Shown here: positions 1 through 10,819 of the stretch, in pieces
Position numbering within the stretch: the stretch's first letter is position 1
Layout: each line of letters starts with the position of its first letter
Assembly (NCBI GenBank): GCA_004352715.1
Contig: SCFE01000092.1
Span: 1,297,910 to 1,361,909, forward strand
Direction of reading: 5' to 3'
DNA from: Hofstenia miamia
Lineage: Eukaryota; Xenacoelomorpha; Acoela
Length of the DNA: 64,000 nucleotides
Notes under the pieces: generated by a model
Seen by the model: the letters and a program-made list of their open reading frames with translations, nothing else
Told to the model about the DNA's origin: nothing
Database searches by the model: none
Position numbers and translations under genes: made by a program

Positions 1-440
1 AACTGTTTCTTGTTGGCCATGAGCATTCAGTAAACTAATGCCCATATTCCACAGCTTTTGTCTAGCATTGATGAGCCGCCTTTGCAATAGCAGGCTCATA
101 AACACTTTCAACCAGGGCTGCGTGTTGTGTGCATGACACAGTATGAGCTTGTCTGTATTACTGCTACTAACTGTTTCAGCTGCTAAAATAGTTTAAAATT
201 ATGCCCACTCCCAACTCTTAAATAAATGTAATATATGTAGAGTGAACTGCTACTATCAATGCAAAATGTTATAATGATGCTGACTTAGCTATCATTGATA
301 AGTCATCGCATTCTAATTGGATGCTTTAATTAAATGGATGCTTCCAATAAATTTTCTTTTCTATCAGGCCCGTAGCCAGCATTATCACCTAAGGGGGTCA
401 ATGAGCATTTAGGAGAGGTTGATGGGAATTTATATTTATG
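1..440. other. Spacer, no gene seen
   Basis: AT-rich non-coding DNA with no recognisable gene. The stretch near 365-420 (GCCCGTAGCCAGCATTATC and a run of G) resembles the ends of the GC-rich small elements elsewhere in the window, but no partner end was found. Confidence 0.5.
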
Positions 441-446
441 GAACAT

Positions 447-491
447 ATATATATATATATGTATATATATGGGAACATATATGCACATATA

Positions 492-535
<44 letters not shown>

Positions 536-556
536 AACATATATATATATATATGC

Positions 557-589
<33 letters not shown>

Positions 590-590
590 A
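447..590. repeat. (TA)n microsatellite with TATG/CATA interruptions
   Basis: About 145 bases of TA dinucleotide broken by ATGTAT and ATGCAT units. Apparent Ile/Tyr-rich reading frames on both strands here are translation of the repeat and not genes. Confidence 0.95.
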
Positions 591-687
591 ATTAAATTGC
601 CAATAAATACACAACCAAGTCGTGCAGCTAAACAAAATATTATCGATAATCAATGGCATATGAATATTGTATTTTTTCTTTTAGAAG

Positions 688-2605
688 ATGAAATGCGTCC
701 GCAGCACAACTCGTCCCAAGGCGTCAAAACTAGATAAGCAGATCTCTTCCAGTGAAGATAAAGAAAGTCACGTGAAAGAGTCTCAAGTCTTAGTTAGTAT
801 AATTGCATCAGACTTGGGCTCTGAGATTCTTTCAATTCCTGACGTCTTTACTAGACTAACTGCAGCAGGTACGGACCAAGGGATTAGTGATGATCTTCCA
901 TCAACATCCACAACCCTAACCACGTCAAAAGGGGCGGGCAAAAAGAGACCTCTACCTCCTTTGCAAATATTGAGAATTCCAGTGAAACATCTACCAACTC
1001 GGCACAACTATTTCAGATCAAAGCAGCAGACAATCAGCTAGTTACCAAAAACACTTAGATGGAAATACTCCAGGAATGCTTACCTCACTCAAAGCAAAAC
1101 TACATAAAAAACTGTCGAAACCACAGCTTATCAGGGAAAAATATGGCATAAAAACGTATTTGTCGAGTTGCTTTCCAGAATACTCATTCAGTCTAATTAG
1201 TATAAATAGAGAAACAACTGATTTGACTGGAAAGATACCTCCCCTACAAAACAATAGATTTCACAACAAAAACTCCCTCACAACTAAAAGAAGAGGAAGA
1301 CCTACTCAATGAAGCAACACTGCAACTGTCAACTTGGTTACAAGCAGTCCATGACAAAATCTCTAACAAGAAAATTACGAAAACAGAAGCCATCATCCCT
1401 CAAACATTGTCACGAGCAGATGACCAAGACATGTCAATTGAACGAAACATCCTTAACAGCCAGCATCACCCCAATAACATAACAACACAAGCTAAAATTT
1501 CAGATGTCGAACTCATCAAAATGAAATTCTTCATTGAAAGTTTCACAAAAATGGAGCTGGAAGCTCTAATGACACCACTACAATAAGGTTGCAATGGATA
1601 TAGAATGTGCCCCTGCAAGATTTAACATTGACACCAACACCAAAACAGCACTAAAAAGAACATCCAACCTCAACGTAATTGAAGACATCAACCAAAAACT
1701 AGTTAACTACTCGATCTCTATCGGCACTGCAGAAATCACGAGCACACACGAAAATTGGCTATAACTAGAATGGAAAATTGCTACACGTAACGCATTCTGC
1801 GTACCACCTCCTATCATTGATCTTCCCGTAATTATTCCTTATACCAAGGAAAAACACACCAAACTCGTAAACCACGGCATACCAAGTACCGTCTCTACTA
1901 CAATAGCCAGAAAGCTATATGTCAACTAAAAGAAAAACCAAAGAGTTTAAAAATGCACTAAAAATCCTTAAAGATTACAATCAAGAAAATCGTCTCCCCA
2001 TAGACAGCAAACACCCAACCGAACCTGTCTACAAGAAAGGCAAACATATCTTCACGCAAATAGCAAACTTCAAAGATAAATCTGTAGAAAGAGAACTTCA
2101 AATATTATGACGTAGCCAAACGTGTAGAAATAGTAACGATGATCAGAGCAGAAATCAACGATCCTGATCTTATGAAAGAAGAATTAATCCTAAAACACAT
2201 CTGAATTTTCTATACCAAAATACCAACTATCACAACTCACTGGTAAACGCATTCAACTTCTTTCCTGATTCCAGCATAAACACCGCAGAAGCCCACACAT
2301 CCGACATGGATGCCAAGATGGTGTTAATGATAGCACTCAAATGGCAGAAACTTTACCGAAAGTATTACAATATTTTCCAATGAAGAATCAACAGCTTAAG
2401 ACAGTTAATTGAGATGCCTAAAAATATGACGGATCTAATATATATATATATTAAATACAAAAAACAACATACAACTCACATAGAAACCTTCGCCCAACTC
2501 ACTCTCGAATTAACAAATACAACATGGAAGGATACTCGAATCCTAAAATTCTTAGATAATGCGTACAATCTACTTTACCCATCAGAAGTCGCAGTCGACA
2601 TCTAA
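688..2605 (+). pseudogene. Broken reading frame of unknown family, originally about 600+ codons
   Basis: A C/A-rich block quite unlike the T-rich DNA around it reads as protein across all three plus frames, switching frame or hitting stops about every 100-350 bases. Open segments are 688-1041 (Ser/Thr-rich, with a Lys/Arg/Pro patch), about 1040-1312, about 1290-1585, about 1590-1760, 1760-2110, 2110-2203, about 2217-2380 and 2414-2605. Each continues about where the previous one stops, for example from the KTKEFKNALKILKDYNQEN segment into the FKYYDVAKRVEIVTMIRAE segment by a frameshift near 2100. A good 3' splice site (TTTTTCTTTTAG) ends 3 nt before the first ATG. I do not recognise the family. 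The charged, soluble, helix-prone character could suit a retroelement gag/ORF1 or an old structural protein, but nothing proves this. It is clearly no longer translatable as one protein. Confidence 0.55.
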
Positions 2606-4502
2606 CATATAGTTTATAAGCTTTTAGTTAATCATTTCTTTTTTCTAACCTGTTTGCTTCAAATGACGTCAGAGACTTTCGCCAAAAACTTTAGTAATGC
2701 ATTGAGCGGGCATGTAACATCAATCGTGAACTTCCTCCGTTTCCTAGAAGTCAGACATCCACAAACTTTTGGGCGAAACCTCCTGTCTGATAATTACATT
2801 ACGATGACGTCACATAATTCACATTTAAATATTTGAAATGCTATGGTAGTTCTGCTACCAAAATTATTGTTGCTGATTATTTATATTTATTTATGTATAG
2901 TTAAACTAGGAAAAACTTGTACACATTTGTTTCATTAAATCATTTAATTTGGTTTAAATCAGTTGCTCTCAATTTTATTGATGCTCGATTACTGAAAATT
3001 TGATGTCTAGCTAAGTTCAATTTTTTTTTCAGGGAATAGCTGGTGGTACATCTGAGGCAGCATAAGTGCTTCAGCCTTGCGATACCCATCAGCTCTTCCA
3101 TGATCTAACTAGAAGGCATTCATTCTCATGGTAGTTATACTTTACTGTTAAATTACTTTATTTCAATGGCTGTTAGACATGGCACCGGTGAAAGCGAAAT
3201 TATGTGTAAGCTAAACTCTTTCTATTTTCGATTGATGAATTTGCAATTCATGTGATCGAGGCTTAGATGTACTATTCCGCAGCTAACATGTGTTATTACC
3301 AGGGCGTGCCATTTGCCATAAATGCCACAAAATGCCAAAAAAGCTACTTTTTTATCAAATTTTGTTAATAAAGTCAACTTTTAAACACTACGCGCCGGGG
3401 CCCAGCGAGAAAAAATATATGAGGAGGTGCATTAGCAAAATTGCTGCCCCTTCAATAGTGACAACTAGATTCGTCTCAGTTTATTTCTTTAAGCCTACTA
3501 TAGTATAGCGCATTCTTGATAATCAATATAATAATTAACAAAATATGCAAAATAATATATAAGACATAAATGAGTATGTTTGGTGGCTGGCGTATATTAA
3601 AACACTCAGCTCTACTTGAAAAGCAATGATAGAAAATCTATACAATTTGAAATTCAACTTAGTTTTTCATAATGTAGGTTCACTCTTGCTACCTTTGTTA
3701 CAAAACGCAAGTTGGTCAAAAAATTTACCTTGAAATTGATCAGCAAACATGGGAAAAATCAAATAATGCTGTCAGTCAAACACTACTATTAATTTCCCTG
3801 GAAAAAATCAATGTCAGAGCATTTTTACCATCTCTGGATCATGCAAATTTTTGCCTTTGCTTTTTTACTATCCTAATTATAAATTTCCTAATGTTGACAC
3901 AATGATAAAAATATCTTGCATGTAGTCTAAAATTACATTCTATATTCGTTACAAAACAATTTAAGCTTCAAAACGAAAGTCTATCTCACGCAATCCTATT
4001 GAAATTTATCGTTTAAAATTAAAAGCATTAAATGTTCCCCTACCCTAATTCAATGGTAAAAATGCTTCTGCTAAAAGTCTATGTACATAAGCAAAACTTA
4101 GTTGACAAATTAATATGATGTGAAAACTTCAACTACACATATAAAAAACCAATGATTGTTTCTTCAATTGTAATGATAAGTTTATATTACACTATCCATT
4201 TTCAAATGTTCTTTCAAATATATTTCGCAATATAAGAGCAAAAGGTTTTTCAGTCAGTCATCACTCATTATTGTTTTCAACCAATTCTTGATTATTCTGA
4301 GCTTGCTAAGAGATCATTTGCTGGAAACAACAGTCACATGAATGCAAATGCTTAAAGTGGAAATATGTGTTTTCCATTCTGACTTTCACTAGGCTGAATT
4401 TATATTTGACCAATCTTTAGTGATATATTAAAATGATATTTTAAAGCAAAATAAATTATGTCAAATACAAAGTAATACAAAGATGAGATTAATAAAACAT
4501 AG
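2606..4502. other. Spacer with one GC-rich repeat block
   Basis: No gene seen. At 3386-3460 lies a block (CGCCGGGGCCCAGC, then GAGAAAAAATAT, GGTGCAT and TTGCTGCCCC) whose words recur in the same orientation near 6775-6845, so both are pieces of one small-element family. The 72-codon frame over it is a by-product. Confidence 0.5.
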
Positions 4503-4665
4503 AAGTGGTGTACAGAAGGGAGCTTCAAAATCGATTTTGATTGGTTAAATTAAACCATTTTCGGCCAAAAAATTAAAATAATTGAGAAAGTTCTATTTTG
4601 ATTTTGGTCACTTATATGATCACAACAGAGATGTCCCCTATTATAAAATTCTGCATACGTCCCTG
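4503..4665. mobile_element. Small non-autonomous hAT-type element (MITE)
   Basis: The left end AAGTGGTGTACAGA and the right end, read in reverse complement, CAGGGACGTATGCAGA are degenerate copies of the ends of the element at 25445-25682. Inner words (GATTTTGATTGG, GATGTCCCC, AAAATTCT) are shared too. Flanking 8-mers AAACATAG and AAACAGGA agree at five positions, as expected for an old 8-bp target duplication. It is about 163 bp and has no coding capacity. Confidence 0.65.
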
Positions 4666-6779
4666 AAACAGGATAGAAAATTGAGATTGACTAGGTAATG
4701 ATTGGGAAATTAAAACCTTGGGTTGTATTGCAACTTGTTGATTCTTCTATGGTATCAGATAAAAATAAGTTAGACCTGCTAAACGTTAATGATATTCTCA
4801 AGGCTATAACTAGAAAGATTAGTAATAGAAAATTTAAATGTAAACTTTCTGAATTGAAAGCTGTTTAGAAAAAAATTTACATAGAATTATTTAGGCCTAC
4901 TAAATGAGTTCCTTAAAAAACCAATTAAACTTCATTTAAGCCAGGCTTTCCAATGGAAGTGAAATTGTTTTCTATTTCTATTCCATTTCTACAACTATTT
5001 TAAAAGCATTTCCATAATTTTCCATATATGTCCAGTTCTTTCCATAACTCTTAGAACTAGTGATTATGGTTCTGCAGGACAAGTATTTCACTGGTCCGAA
5101 TCTGACTATGAGTTGAACCAAAATTACTATTTGTTGGAGCTGCTAAAGCATACATAATAGAATTTTGGAAAACTCTTGAATCTTACCTCAGCCAAGGATA
5201 TTTCAAATTTCCAAAATTGTTCACAATAAAAGTACACTTTTAGAGAATAAGAATAAATAAATTAAAGTCATCTATGTATGGCCACAATATATTGCAAAAC
5301 TCATGCCGTAAACTGTTATGCATCACTAACATTTTGTAAATTATTGGGTTGTTGCTACACCCTAAAAAGATGCACCGATATATTGGTCACAACAAAATTG
5401 CTATTTGATATTAGATGTCACAAATGGGACTATATATCCATATTTATGCTAGTGTTCTGGTCCGTTAGCAGGCTGTAGCCGTGTCCAATCGTCGGCTATG
5501 GTCACAGACTTTGTTTTACGACCAAAATACCAGCTAAAATTCATTTCTGAAAGTACTAGTGATGTTTTTGTGATTATTAATGCATTAATGCATGTACAAG
5601 AGTATTAGTTAATACCAAAGGCCACATTTTTTCCTCAATTTGAATTCATTATCAGACATTTACATGTTGCCCCTGCAACACAAAATGGATGTGAAAACCT
5701 GTTTATTGGATGAGGAAATACTATTACCGATAAAAAAACAGCTCATCCCAGCCCATGTAAATTTTAGTTATTTCCTCGCTTAAAATTTTTTAACATTATG
5801 TTGAACAATTTGTTTCTATGATATATATTTGTATTGTTGTTTTTAAAACTTAGACATTTTCACGATTTTCTTTAATTGTTCAAAGTATTTGCATGCTTGA
5901 ATCTTTGCATTGCACTTAGTAGTAGTAAAAAACGTTGACTACGGCGAAGAATCACGGCCAACAGCTGGATACGGCTAAAGGCTTAAAGACAACTGCTAGA
6001 TACGTCCAAAGTCTTATGGCCAATTCCCTCTAAGTACAATTTTTTTTGCACACAGCTACTGCTAAGAAAATTGCCTTGCCACAGAACACTAACTTAGGCA
6101 TTGACGCTAGAACGGCTTTAGTTGTAACAGTGTGCTGAAGCAAATATTCAGTCAATATGGTTTACATTAACAAAATTTTGATTTGTATTCGTTATGTGTT
6201 CTTTTGAATTCTCTTGTTCATGCAGAGATTACTCAAGTAAAAGAACTTTGTAAGACTGACTATAGCCTTATATTTTATATAATTAAGTATCTTCCTATTT
6301 TGGAGAAAGTGTTGAACACTCTGTATGACTCAAACGTATTTTGGTTAGTATAAAACAATTTTTATTGTTCTTAAACCATTTAATATATTTTCTTAAGCAC
6401 ATTTAGGGTGTATTTAACATTTTCTATGGTGTTGAGACTTTCTGTTTTTTGAATTTTTATTTCCACAAATTTCCATTATATTTCCATTTCACAATCTGGA
6501 AATGGAATGGATAGGTTCATGTCCATTTGCAAAACTGATTAATGTCAATCTTTTGTTTAAATTAGAAAAATAGAACAAATGAAATAGGTCGAAAATATAG
6601 ATTTTGTGTCACACTTGTAATGGCTGAGATTCAAGAATTACATTTACAGAGAAAACACAAATCACTTATTCAAATATATATTTAAAAAAAATGTTGAAAG
6701 AAATAGACTGACAGCATTGTAAATTTAGAAAATGAGTGGAAAATTAAATGAACGCAACATCTGTTAAATGGTCATTTTG
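4666..6779. other. Spacer, no gene seen
   Basis: AT-rich DNA without a supportable gene. Runs of TTTCCATTTCC-type sequence occur near 4945-5050 and again near 6450-6525 in partly inverted form (GGAAATGGAATGG), which hints at another decayed element about 1.6 kb long. The 66-codon frame at 5278-5478 resembles nothing known. Confidence 0.4.
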
Positions 6780-6850
6780 CTGCCCCCTGAGAAAAAATAT
6801 TGGGGGGGGTGCATCACCCCCGGTTAGCTGGGCCCCTGGCTACGCGGGGT
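6780..6850. repeat. GC-rich element end (GGCCCCTGGCTACGC type)
   Basis: A short island of G and C runs in very AT-rich DNA ends in GGGCCCCTGGCTACGCGGGG. Its reverse complement has the CGTAGCCAGGGG form common at invertebrate hAT-type element ends. It shares four words with the block at 3386-3460. Confidence 0.45.
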
Positions 6851-7046
6851 GTACTCAACAGTAACTAGCAAATTTTATGCAGTATACTGTTTCCTGTTAT
6901 TTTAATATAAATGAATTCAACGTTAATATTCCTTTGAAATTTCATTATTTGTTGTTTTGAGAATCAGCTAGTTTTAATTTTTGCATCTTTATTTATTCAA
7001 TTATTATTCTTTTTAGATCAAAATTTGACTACAAAATGTATAAAAC

Positions 7047-7280
7047 ATGGGTAGAACCTCAAAAAGCTCTGCTACAAAGCTGCTGGAAATTGTCAGGAAA
7101 TACCCGAAAGATTTCAAAGCAGAAGGAGATAAGTTGCTTTCTCGTTTGTGTCTGACTAATATTGAATTTGAGAAAACGTATTTCGTCGGCAAACATCGTA
7201 ATACAAAAAAGCATACCTCAAAAATTGAAGAAATGGCATCAACATCTGTCCAATCAACAATAATAGAGGAATTCCAATGA
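7047..7280 (+). pseudogene. CGGBP1/BED-like zinc-finger fragment, solo N-terminal domain of a hAT-type protein
   Basis: This is a complete 77-codon frame starting MGRTSKSSATKLLEIVRKYP. Residues about 12-56 follow the CGGBP1-like / BED-type pattern of many hAT transposases: an EIVRxxPxxF helix, a Cys-containing turn, then a final KHRNTKKH His pair. The usual first Cys of the C-x2-C pair is replaced by Ser (LLSRLC). A pyrimidine-rich 3' splice site (TTATTCTTTTTAG) lies 31 nt upstream. No catalytic domain follows. The minus strand at 10487-10669 carries a related domain (IMEIVRDFP, LCNKSVLYEK). I read this as a transposon fragment; a small co-opted DNA-binding protein is possible but would need transcripts. 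Confidence 0.5.
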
Positions 7281-7724
7281 AAACTAAAATTCAAAAGATG
7301 TTTATAGTATCAGCAATCTACAGTTTTGCAATTAGAATGATAATTTACTATAACTTGAACTGTTTTGCTATTTAGAAAGGTAATATGACTTTAGTTTTTT
7401 ATGGAACTTAGTAATAATTTTTACAGAAACTATTTATAATAATGAAAGTGTAATCTATAGGATTTACACTTGAAATTTGAGAGCGCTCATACAAATTATA
7501 CTCAAAATAACTTTGAAAAATTTTCGGTTGCAAAGACATTCAAACGCACATCCTATTAAATGAGTAATTATATTTGGTTTTAGCGAAAAATTTTTTAAAT
7601 ATATGTATTTGTGTACTTATAAATTATTCAATGTTAACTGAGGTAAATGCCACAACCATGTGAAAATAATGATTGATAATGCTACTCGCCTAGCTTTATG
7701 TAATTTAACTATCATTAAAATATA

Positions 7725-8148
7725 TAAAAACTAAATGAAATGAAATGCTCCCAATTTATATTCACGGAAAAATAAAAGCTGATTAAAGTTATACAAAGAA
7801 TTGATATATAGAACAATCAAAATTGTGTTTTGCTAGAAATATAGTTAAAATAGTTTGAAATTTGTGTATATGCAATATCAACTCTTTGAATGTGTAATTT
7901 TCTAGAGTAAAACAGCTTATAGATATACATATATATATATATATATGCATATCTATATATATACATATATATATATATAAATTAAANNNNNNNNNNNNNN
8001 NNNNNNNTAAAAACTAAATGAAATGAAATGCTCCCAATTTATATTCACGGAAAAATAAAAGCTGATTAAAGTTATACAAAGAATTGATATATAGAACAAT
8101 CAAAATTGTGTTTTGCTAGAAATATAGTTAAAATAGTTTGAAATTTGT
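7725..8148. repeat. 141-bp exact direct duplication flanking an assembly gap
   Basis: Bases 7725-7865 and 8008-8148 are identical, separated by a TA tract and a run of N (7987-8007). Just past the identical part the two copies remain alignable but diverge (TATATGCAATATCAACTC versus ATTATGAAATTGCAACTT). This fits two haplotypes of one locus laid end to end as well as it fits a real duplication. Confidence 0.8.
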
Positions 8149-8202
8149 TATTATGAAATTGCAACTTCTTGGATATGTGGAATCTGTGAATATTTCAGTT
8201 TA

Positions 8203-8208
<6 letters not shown>

Positions 8209-8241
<33 letters not shown>
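8209..8241. repeat. (TA)n microsatellite
   Basis: Simple TA tract of about 33 bases, the second of two flanking the duplicated segment; the first is at 7924-7979. Confidence 0.9.
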
Positions 8242-8243
<2 letters not shown>

Positions 8244-8990
8244 GTTTTGGGATCGCTGTCATTGTACTTCCAATTCATCGTATCCATTCGTTGCAAACCC
8301 TGCTCGTGGACAAATCTGGTACATGTACACCACTAAATTCATGCTCAGCTTCTCAATCAATTTGAATGCGAAAAACTCAATAATTTTTTGTTTCGAAGCA
8401 TTTGAGATGCTAAAAATACAAATTGCGGCAAATTGTAATTCAACTAAAGCGGGTATCATTACATTTTTTATTTTGCAATTTTTATTTACAAAATGAGTTA
8501 ATTCTGATGTAAACAAATATATCCATCAAATTAGCAAACTTTGTTATCCAAAAATAATAATTAGCACACTTAAAGTTTCTAATATTATATTGATGTTGAT
8601 TTTTTGTATGGAGAGTTCTGTTTCGTTTAATTATTTGCCATGAAACTTCACAACCAACTAGTTATCCAGCTAAATGGAAATCTATCTTTGAAAATTTTCC
8701 AAACTTACTCCCAAATATTTGTATTATAATGTCACTTATTATTTGTATTTCAGTGAAAAATGCAGTTTGCGAAGAGATTTTTTTCTCTTATGGACTCTGA
8801 CTAGGCACTAAGACACATGATTAAAATGCTGTGTAGAGAGTGTCAAATGCTAGATCTAAGTGAAATCAAATTTTTGGCTAAGTTGTCAAGAATTTTGTAA
8901 ATGTTTTATATACAATTCACTAAATTTATTAAAATACGTGATCTACCAACAAATATAATTAAAAAATTCTTGTTCGCGTTTACATATTTT
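8242..8990. other. Spacer, nothing assignable
   Basis: No gene recognised. The lower end of the hAT pseudogene described next may extend into this stretch, but similarity fades below about 9000. Confidence 0.4.
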
Positions 8991-8999
8991 TGATCTGGT

Positions 9000-10669
9000 C
9001 ACCGTCACCTTGCGTACAATTGACTATAATCAACAAATCGTTTAGTTTGATTCTTCATTGGACATAATCCCCAAGTGCACATCGATCTTTTTTGAAGTCA
9101 AAACATTGCAAGTCGTTGTAGGCTTGGATTGGATCATAGAATATATTTGCGGGATTCTACTTTGTCAATTAGTTCCCAAAGATCACCATAGAACCTGGTA
9201 ATTTCCGTCAACTTCATTTCTAGATTTACCATTCTGACACGATCTGTTAATTCCCCATCATCTGACATAAAGCACTATACTTTGCATTTCTGGTAAATAT
9301 TGGGCATAGTGGCAGCTCTCAGCCATGAAGCCCATATTCTAATCATTGGAATTTCATGAAACCAATATCTGCCTTAAGGTGGCCTCCTGCTTATCAACAT
9401 CTTGTATTTGCTTCTGGTCTTCTCAGCACAATTATGGAGTACATGCGCCAAGCATGTCCTATGAAAAAGTGTTGAGTAAAAGATCTTAAGACATTTACCA
9501 GCAGCTACCATATATGCAGCACAATCAGAAAGTAGCAAAGGAAAATTGTTACTTGCTATCATATTTTTTTCAAGGTGTCATCAATATCCTGGGAAACACA
9601 TTACACGAAATGTTTCTTGCTACGAATTATTTCGGTCGCCCGATAGCGTACGAAAATTGATTTTGTGAGCTATCTTAATGCATGGCACAAAAATATTTTT
9701 AGCAATTGCCCTAAATTGGAACCACATTTTTATGCCGTCACGAAATCTTTCTGTATAGTAAAGCAGTACACATTGTAGTGCAGCCTTTCTTTAATGAAAT
9801 GTTGGTTAGATTTTGGGCAATTTGCATTTTATTCCAACATTCTCAGGAACATAAATGGACGAATAAAAGGCAAATTGCCCCAAAATCTTATAAACATTTC
9901 CTATGAAAAAGGCAGCACTGCAATGCATACTGCTTCACTATACAGAAAGATTTCTTGACGGCATAAAAATGCAGTCTAATTTAGGGCAATTGCTAATAAT
10001 ATTTTTTATGTCATGTATTAAGATAGCACGCGAAATCAATTTTCGTACGCCGTCACGCGACAGAAATATTTCGTAGCAAGAACTATTTCGTGTAATGAAT
10101 AGCATGACTTGGCAGATCATCTAGCTTTACACGTACTAGTGCAAATACAGTCTCTGGAGCTCCCATATCATCTCCAAGAATGATAAAATATTGCAACCAT
10201 TGATTTCACATTCATTGACTTCCAAGAAGACTTCTTTATAATTCAGAACATCTATAACACGAGTTTCCTTGTTCTCTGCAATTTGTTCCACTTTGCACTG
10301 GACAGTTGCTCACTGGGCAATGGCCATTTCATATCTAGGAATAATTTTTGAATACCAGAGTGTCTCATTTTTTAGTATGTTGGCTGCCAAAAATGCGTTC
10401 ACTGCCTTTTCAGCAAAGTCTTTGTCCAGAGGAGCAATAAAGGTTTGCTATCCTTATGAAACTTGCTGACTTCCTGTGAACTAGTGTCAATATGTCGCTT
10501 GTGGGCTGCTGAGTTTGGATGTCTTTACAAGGGATATCTTTTCGTAAAGAACTGATTTATTGCAAAGGGTGTAAAACAGTTGATCATTTGGAGTATATAT
10601 AGACTCACTTGGAAAGTCGCGCACAATTTCCATAATCCTCACCTTGTCAGTTTTAGCAGGCATTCGCAT
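9000..10669 (-). pseudogene. Decayed hAT transposase with BED/CGGBP1-like N-terminus
   Basis: Read on the minus strand, fragments of one transposase appear in the right order. First comes the BED/CGGBP1-like domain (10669-10487: IMEIVRDFP, LCNKSVLYEK). Next, at about 10450-10290, are APLDKDFAEKAVNAFLAANI and, in another frame, GIQKLFLDM then PLPSE, the usual hAT sequence before the catalytic core. After an interruption, 9562-9415 gives FPLLLSDCAAYMVAAGK, then LFHRTCLAHVLHNCAEK, holding a catalytic-type Asp and the C-x-x-H (CLAH) motif of hAT enzymes. Below 9374 similarity is patchy. Frameshifts and stops are throughout, and a foldback element at 9599-10097 splits it. It cannot make a working enzyme. 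Confidence 0.75.
9599..10097. mobile_element. Foldback (long inverted repeat) element inside the hAT pseudogene
   Basis: The two arms, 9599-9834 and 9862-10097, are near-complete reverse complements of each other around a loop of about 27 bases. Both begin CATTACACGAAAT at the outside; shared landmarks include GCGTACGAAAATTGATTT, GCAATTGCCCTAAATT and GAAATCTTTCTGTATAGT. Arm divergence is modest. No clear target duplication was found (flanks GGGAAACA and AATAGCAT). It disrupts the transposase, so it landed after that gene was already here. The 60-codon frame in it is not a gene. Confidence 0.85.
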
Positions 10670-10819
10670 CCAGTAAGACCATTAACACATGTAAAACTGA
10701 AAACAGAAGCCTGTTTTTATTTCGAGAATTGCAATACCACAGCCTTAATTGGTTCTCCCACCATATTACGTCTTCTACGAGTTGCCACTGGTTCATCATC
10801 ATCATTATGAGGATTTCTT

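Noticed and set aside
330-659. 109-codon Tyr/Ile-rich frame on the minus strand
   Set aside because: Translation of a TA microsatellite; no composition or motif of a real protein.
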